A stretch of DNA of 64,000 bases, taken from the NCBI GenBank assembly GCA_900319975.1, contig ONQP01000001.1, forward strand, positions 1 to 64,000, written 5' to 3'. Positions 59,995 through 64,000 of the stretch are shown piece after piece (position 1 is the stretch's first letter; every line of letters starts with the position of its first letter). Under the pieces are notes generated by a model. It was not told where the DNA came from. It saw only the letters and a program-made list of their open reading frames with translations, and did no database searches. Origin of the DNA: an uncultured Bacteroidales bacterium (lineage in GTDB: Bacteria; Bacteroidota; Bacteroidia; Bacteroidales; UBA932). Made by a program: the position numbers and the translations under genes.

Positions 59995-61407
59995 ATGTTT
60001 GGAAAAGAGGTATATGTCGCACGCCGCAAGGCGCTGCTCGAAAGACTTCAGGGAGAGCGGGGCATCGCCCTGTTTCTCGGCAACGTAGACGCCCCCGCCC
60101 AATACAAGGACAATTGCTACAAGTGGCGTCAGGACAGCAACTGGATCTATTTCTTCGGCATTGACGAGCCGCGCTTCGCGGCCACCATCGACCTGGAGAC
60201 GGGCGAAGAGACCGTCTATGCCGACGACTTCGGAATCGACGACATCATCTGGATGGGACCGATGCCCTCCGTGCGCTCGCTCGCCGAGCGCGCCGGCGTG
60301 GCCCGTACGGCGCCGTACGACGCCCTGGGCGCCGCGCTGAAGGGCCGCCAGGTCCATTTCCTCCCCGCATCCCGCTACTACAACCGCATCCAGCTCGCCT
60401 CCCTGCTCGGGCTCACGCCCGACGAGGTCACGAGCGCCGGCAAGGGCGGCTGCCCCAAGGCCTCCGAGCCGCTGGTGCGCGCCGTCATCTCCCTGCGCCT
60501 CGTCAAGGAGCCGCTGGAGATCGCCAGCATCGACGCCGCCTGCAACCTCGGCTACGAGATGCACACCATCGCCCGCCGCGGCATCCGCCCGGGCCGCATC
60601 GAGCAGGAGATCGTGGGCGAGATGGAGGGCGTGACCCTGGCCAAGGGCTGGGGCGTCAGCTTCCCCACCATCCTCACGCAGCACGGCGAAATCTTCCACT
60701 GCCACAGCCACGAAATGCCCATCGAGCCGGGCAAGCTGATGGTCATCGACGCCGGCGCGGAAGCCAACGACCACTACGCCTCCGACTTCACCCGCACCTA
60801 CCCGACTTCCGGCCGTTTCAGCCAGAAGCAACGCGATATCTACCAGACGGTCTATGAGTGCAACGAACTCGCATTCAGCATGATTCGCCCGGGCATCGCC
60901 TACCGCGACGTCCACCTCGCCGTGGCCGCCCACATGCTGGACAACCTCCGGCAGCTGGACCTCGTGCGCGGCGACGTCGACGGGATGGTGACCGACGGCA
61001 TCGCCGGCCTCTTCATGCCCCACGGCCTGGGCCACAACTTGGGTCTGGACGTGCACGACATGGAGGACCTGGGCGAGAACCTGGTGGGCTACGACGCTGG
61101 CCAGACCCGCTCGCCGCAGCTCGGCCTGGGCAGCCTCCGCATGGCCCGCGCGCTGGTCCCCGGCAACGTCATCACCGACGAACCGGGCATCTACTTCATC
61201 CCGGACCTGATCCGGCTGTGGAAGCGCGAGGGCACGGACAAGGGCCGCGTCAATTACGACAAACTCGAAAGCTATTTCGACTTCGGCGGCATCCGCCTCG
61301 AAGACGACGTCCTGGTGACGGCTGACGGCGCGCGCCGGCTCGGCGCGCAGCGCCTGCCCATCGCCCCGGACGACATAGAATCCGTCATGAAAAACGAACA
61401 ACTTTAA
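59995..61407 (+). CDS. pepP: Xaa-Pro aminopeptidase (M24B)
   Basis: 470 aa. N-terminal AMP_N-like domain (YKWRQDSNWIYFFGIDEPRF) then the pita-bread M24 domain with five metal ligands: Asp in VIDAGAE, Asp in ASDFTRTYP, His in HGLGHNLGLDVHD, Glu in DEPGIYF and Glu in GIRLEDDVLVT. It removes N-terminal residues before Pro. No signal peptide, so cytosolic. fabG follows by 5 nt. Confidence 0.95.
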   Translation: MFGKEVYVARRKALLERLQGERGIALFLGNVDAPAQYKDNCYKWRQDSNWIYFFGIDEPRFAATIDLETGEETVYADDFGIDDIIWMGPMPSVRSLAERAGVARTAPYDALGAALKGRQVHFLPASRYYNRIQLASLLGLTPDEVTSAGKGGCPKASEPLVRAVISLRLVKEPLEIASIDAACNLGYEMHTIARRGIRPGRIEQEIVGEMEGVTLAKGWGVSFPTILTQHGEIFHCHSHEMPIEPGKLMVIDAGAEANDHYASDFTRTYPTSGRFSQKQRDIYQTVYECNELAFSMIRPGIAYRDVHLAVAAHMLDNLRQLDLVRGDVDGMVTDGIAGLFMPHGLGHNLGLDVHDMEDLGENLVGYDAGQTRSPQLGLGSLRMARALVPGNVITDEPGIYFIPDLIRLWKREGTDKGRVNYDKLESYFDFGGIRLEDDVLVTADGARRLGAQRLPIAPDDIESVMKNEQL

Positions 61408-61412
61408 AGAAT

Positions 61413-62150
61413 ATGGGATTACTGCAAGGTAAAGTCGCCCTGATCACGGGCGCCTCCCGGGGCATCGGCAAGGCCATTGCCCTGAAGTTCGCCGCCGAAG
61501 GCGCGGACATCGCATTCACCGACATCAAGATCAGCGAAGATACCGTCAACGAGCTGGAAGCGCTCGGCGTCAAGGTTCGCGCCTATGCGTCCAACGCCGC
61601 CGACTTCGCCCAGACGCACGAGACCGTGGAGCAGATCATGGCCGACTTCGGCCACATCGACATCCTGGTCAACAACGCCGGCATCACCCGCGACGGTCTG
61701 ATGCTCCGGATGGACGAGGCCCAGTGGGACGCCGTCATCAACGTCAACCTCAAGTCCGCCTACAACTACATCCACGCCGTCACGCCGATTATGGCGCGCC
61801 AGCGCGGGGGCAGCATCATCAACATGTCCTCCGTGGTGGGTGTCAGCGGCAACGCCGGACAGTGCAACTACTCCGCATCGAAGGCCGGCCTGATCGGTCT
61901 CGCGAAGTCGATCGCCAAGGAGATGGGGCCGCGCGGCATCCGTGCCAACTGCATCGCCCCGGGCTTCATCATCTCCGACATGACCGCCGCCCTCCCCGAG
62001 GAGGTGCGCGAGGCCTGGATCAAGACCATTCCGCTGCGTCGCGGCGGCACCCCGGAGGACGTGGCCAAGGTGGCCCTCTTCCTCGCCAGCGACCTCTCTT
62101 CCTATGTGAGCGGACAGGTCATCCACTGCTGCGGTGCGATGAACTGCTAG
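61413..62150 (+). CDS. fabG: 3-oxoacyl-ACP reductase FabG
   Basis: 245 aa short-chain dehydrogenase. Cofactor motif ITGASRGIGKAIA, NNAG in DILVNNAGITRDG, catalytic Ser in INMSSVVGVSG and YxxxK in YSASKAG. It reduces beta-ketoacyl-ACP with NADPH in fatty-acid synthesis. Between pepP (5 nt) and the ComF-like gene (2 nt). Confidence 0.93.
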   Translation: MGLLQGKVALITGASRGIGKAIALKFAAEGADIAFTDIKISEDTVNELEALGVKVRAYASNAADFAQTHETVEQIMADFGHIDILVNNAGITRDGLMLRMDEAQWDAVINVNLKSAYNYIHAVTPIMARQRGGSIINMSSVVGVSGNAGQCNYSASKAGLIGLAKSIAKEMGPRGIRANCIAPGFIISDMTAALPEEVREAWIKTIPLRRGGTPEDVAKVALFLASDLSSYVSGQVIHCCGAMNC

Positions 62151-62152
62151 GG

Positions 62153-62896
62153 ATGGACCCCCGCCTGACCGGACTTACGTTGAAAACTTCCCTCTCGGCG
62201 CTGCTGGACCTGGTCCTGCCGAGGGTATGCGTGGTGTGCGGCCGTCCGCTCCTCCCGCAGGAGCGACACCTCTGTTCGGAGTGCCTGTCGGACCTCCCGG
62301 AGACCCGCTACTTCACGCTCGGCCACAATCCGATGGCCGACCGTTTCAACGCCAAGGTACAGGTCGACGAATATGAGCCGTATGCGTATGCTGCGGCTCT
62401 TTATCATTATCGGGCGGACGCCGGCTACAAGCGGATCTCCCAGGCGCTGAAATACCGCCGGGACTTCGGCACGGGCCGCTGGGCCGCGCGCCTGCTGGGC
62501 ACGCGCCTGGCCGCCTCGCCCCTCTATGCGGACGTGGACCTCGTGGTCCCCGTCCCGCTGCACTGGACACGGCGCTGGCGGCGCGGCTACAACCAGGCGG
62601 CGGTCATCGCGCGCGAAGTGGCGCGGGCGCTGGGGGCGCCGTGCGCGGAGCGGATGCTCCGCCGCTGCCGGCGCACCCGCAGCCAGACGCGCCTGAGCGG
62701 CGAGGCCAAGGCCGCCAACGTCGCGGGCGCCTTCGCGCCGCGCGGCGGCCGGTTGCCGCAGGCCCGGCACATCCTGCTGATTGACGACGTGTTCACCACC
62801 GGCGCCACGCTGGCGGCCTGCCACCGGGCGCTGCGCACGGCCTACCGGCCGGACACGCGCATCTCCGTCGCCACGCTCGGCGCCGTCGGAGAATGA
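62153..62896 (+). CDS. ComF-family phosphoribosyltransferase-like protein
   Basis: 247 aa. N-terminal zinc finger (CVVCGRPLLPQERHLCSEC), then ALKYRRDFGTG and VVPVPLHWTRRWRRGYNQA, ending with the PRPP-binding motif HILLIDDVFTTGATL. ComF proteins take part in DNA uptake in competent species; their role in Bacteroidota is unknown. The ATG is 2 nt after the fabG stop. Confidence 0.9.
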   Translation: MDPRLTGLTLKTSLSALLDLVLPRVCVVCGRPLLPQERHLCSECLSDLPETRYFTLGHNPMADRFNAKVQVDEYEPYAYAAALYHYRADAGYKRISQALKYRRDFGTGRWAARLLGTRLAASPLYADVDLVVPVPLHWTRRWRRGYNQAAVIAREVARALGAPCAERMLRRCRRTRSQTRLSGEAKAANVAGAFAPRGGRLPQARHILLIDDVFTTGATLAACHRALRTAYRPDTRISVATLGAVGE

Positions 62897-62911
62897 TCTG
62901 AAAGGGAAAGC

Positions 62912-63796
62912 TTAGCGCACCCGCAGGCGGTCGCCCAGGCGGAGGACGGAACGCTTGTTGAGCCCGTTCATCTCGAGCAGCGACTCCACGGAGATGCCGA
63001 ACTTGCGGGCGATCTTCTGGAAGGTGTCGCCGCCGCGGACGGTGTAGTATTCGGCCGTCGTGGCCTCCTCGCTGCGCCAGGTGCCGTCTGCATTGAGGAT
63101 GAAGTCGCGGCCGCCGTCCGGCTCGAAATACTTGCCGTCCTCCCCCACGAAGGCCCAGCTGCCGTCCGGGAAGAGGACGAGCGGGCGCTCCCGCACGGCG
63201 TTGAGCACGGAATCGCGCGCCGCACCCGTCTTGCCGCCCAGCAGCTCGGACAGGCTGAAATGGCTCTTGCGCGCCCGCTCCCGCTCCTCCGGCGGGAAAT
63301 CCGGCAGGATGCGGCGCACGCCGATGAAGCGCTGCGCGAAATAGGGTTCGTCGATGTGCGAGATGGTCACGCCGGAACTGCTGGCGTGGATGAAGGTGAA
63401 ACTCTGCTTGAGGCTGTCCAGGGCGATGAAAATGCCGACATGGCCCGGGGTCTTCTTGTTGACCCGGCCGCCGAAGATGATGATGTCGCCCTTCTGCAGC
63501 TTGTCGTAGCCGCCCTTGACCTCGCGGCCGTCATGGGCCTGGTCGGACGAGGTGCGGGACAGGTTGTAGCCGAACTTCCTGTAGACATAACAGGTGAAGC
63601 CGGTGCAGTCGAAACTCTCCGGGCCGTTGCCGCCATAGACATAGGGCTTGCCCAGGTGCCGGCCCGCCTCCTTGACGATGGCGTCGGCCACCTTGCGGGG
63701 GTTCTCCTGTCCGGAGGAGGAGGCCTCCTGCGCCACCGCGAGAGGCGCGGCGAAGCAGAGCAGGAGCGCGGTGACAAGCAGGCGAAACGGCTTCAT
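62912..63796 (-). CDS. NlpC/P60 peptidase with LysM domain
   Basis: 294 aa. Signal peptide MKPFRLLVTALLLCFAAPLA. C40 domain about 35-160 with catalytic Cys64 in SFDCTGFTCYVY, His119 in TPGHVGIFIA and His137 in FIHASS. A linker of about 80 residues, then a C-terminal LysM (YTVRGGDTFQKIARKFGISV). A periplasmic peptidoglycan endopeptidase that cuts stem peptides or cross-links. I chose ATG 63796: the -7 box TATCTTTG ends 6 nt before it. Confidence 0.92.
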   Translation of the reverse strand: MKPFRLLVTALLLCFAAPLAVAQEASSSGQENPRKVADAIVKEAGRHLGKPYVYGGNGPESFDCTGFTCYVYRKFGYNLSRTSSDQAHDGREVKGGYDKLQKGDIIIFGGRVNKKTPGHVGIFIALDSLKQSFTFIHASSSGVTISHIDEPYFAQRFIGVRRILPDFPPEERERARKSHFSLSELLGGKTGAARDSVLNAVRERPLVLFPDGSWAFVGEDGKYFEPDGGRDFILNADGTWRSEEATTAEYYTVRGGDTFQKIARKFGISVESLLEMNGLNKRSVLRLGDRLRVR

Positions 63797-63802
63797 ATGC
63801 AG

Positions 63803-63810
63803 CAAAGATA
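63803..63810 (-). promoter_or_regulatory. -7 box of the NlpC/P60-LysM gene
   Basis: Minus-strand TATCTTTG followed by C, ending 6 nt before the ATG at 63796. Confidence 0.65.
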
Positions 63811-63841
63811 GCAAAAATGTCACTATTTGTCCGGAAATCAT

Positions 63842-63849
63842 TACTTTTG
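63842..63849 (+). promoter_or_regulatory. -7 box of the GH43 gene
   Basis: TACTTTTG, 24 nt before the ATG at 63874, divergent from the NlpC/P60 promoter. Confidence 0.55.
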
Positions 63850-63873
63850 TAGATACCACATAAATCCCGATCC

Positions 63874-64000
63874 ATGAACCGAAAGACCCGCACCCGCATC
63901 GCGTCCATCCTCGCAGGCACCTGTCTGATCTGCGCCGGCGCTTCCGCCGCCAACCCTTATCTTCCCCTTTGGGAATACATCCCCGACGGGGAACCTTATG
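63874..64000 (+). CDS. Probable glycoside hydrolase family 43, 5' end only
   Basis: 42 codons before the window edge. Signal peptide MNRKTRTRIASILAGTCLIC with cleavage near SAAN. The mature N-terminus NPYLPLWEYIPDGEPY is the typical opening of Bacteroidales GH43 (alpha-L-arabinofuranosidase/xylosidase) proteins, in which the first blade follows. The catalytic residues are outside the window, so the assignment rests on this motif. Confidence 0.65.
   Translation, partial: MNRKTRTRIASILAGTCLICAGASAANPYLPLWEYIPDGEPY

Noticed and set aside
1..64000. CRISPR arrays, rRNA genes, transposases, integrases, riboswitches
   Set aside because: Looked for repeated spacers, rRNA signatures, DDE or tyrosine-recombinase motifs and known riboswitch cores; none found.

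Overview
The window is a chromosomal piece of a GC-rich member of the order Bacteroidales (phylum Bacteroidota). The evidence is a SusC/SusD pair with a hybrid two-component regulator, a FeoA-FeoB fusion with its small Cys-rich partner, an S16 protein with a long Ala/Glu tail, many 6-bladed-propeller and DUF4369/TlpA-type lipoproteins, and the Bacteroidota -7 promoter box TAnnTTTG in front of most transcription units. I cannot fix the genus; an Alistipes-like or uncultured Cryptobacteroides-like relative would fit.

Layout. 1-2.6 kb: a truncated lipoprotein, tRNA-Leu(GAG), a hemerythrin-LuxR regulator coupled to queH, and a small membrane protein. 2.4-4.9 kb: ferrous iron uptake. 5.0-7.9 kb: two family-2 glycosyltransferases behind rimM and rpsP. 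8.0-15.8 kb: one tight minus-strand run sufB-pnuC-sufC-sufD-ispE-DUF975-flippase/ATP-grasp-DUF616, that is, Fe-S assembly, isoprenoid synthesis and surface glycan genes in one transcription unit. 15.9-19.2 kb: a secreted protein, a sodium:solute symporter and a DUF3108 protein. 19.2-31.7 kb: a polysaccharide-utilization-type locus (histidine phosphatase, SusC, SusD, GH3) divergent from its HTCS regulator. 31.6-34.0 kb: a propeller lipoprotein and a thioredoxin lipoprotein. 34.0-35.1 kb: a one-gene islet between a tRNA 3' remnant and a tRNA-Leu(UAA) gene that is split by a group I intron. 35.2-42.2 kb: the rod-shape operon mreB-mreC-mreD-mrdA-rodA plus a two-domain esterase. 42.3-50.1 kb: ispD, an Lrp regulator, topA, PBP1A, ddl and prmC. 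50.1-59.9 kb: a palindromic repeat, a lipoprotein, a U32 peptidase-family protein, a TPR protein, an M16-like protein, a DUF3109 protein, a coiled-coil protein and a frameshifted hemW. 60.0-64.0 kb: aminopeptidase P, fabG, a ComF-type protein, an NlpC/P60-LysM hydrolase and the start of a GH43 gene.

Most notable signals. First, tRNA-Leu(UAA) carries a 215-nt group I intron between U34 and A35, the same site as in cyanobacteria and plastids, with P1, P2, P3, P6, P7, P8 and P9 pairings visible. Second, there is a family of palindromic repeats with a conserved core and variable, self-complementary ends; one copy is embedded in frame in queH and one lies between genes. An unrelated repeat encoding a SERSEES-type peptide is embedded in frame in the U32 gene. 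Other points are a flippase/ATP-grasp fusion, a half-length SufD, pnuC inside the suf operon, and many start codons only 4-8 nt after the -7 box, which suggests leaderless mRNAs.
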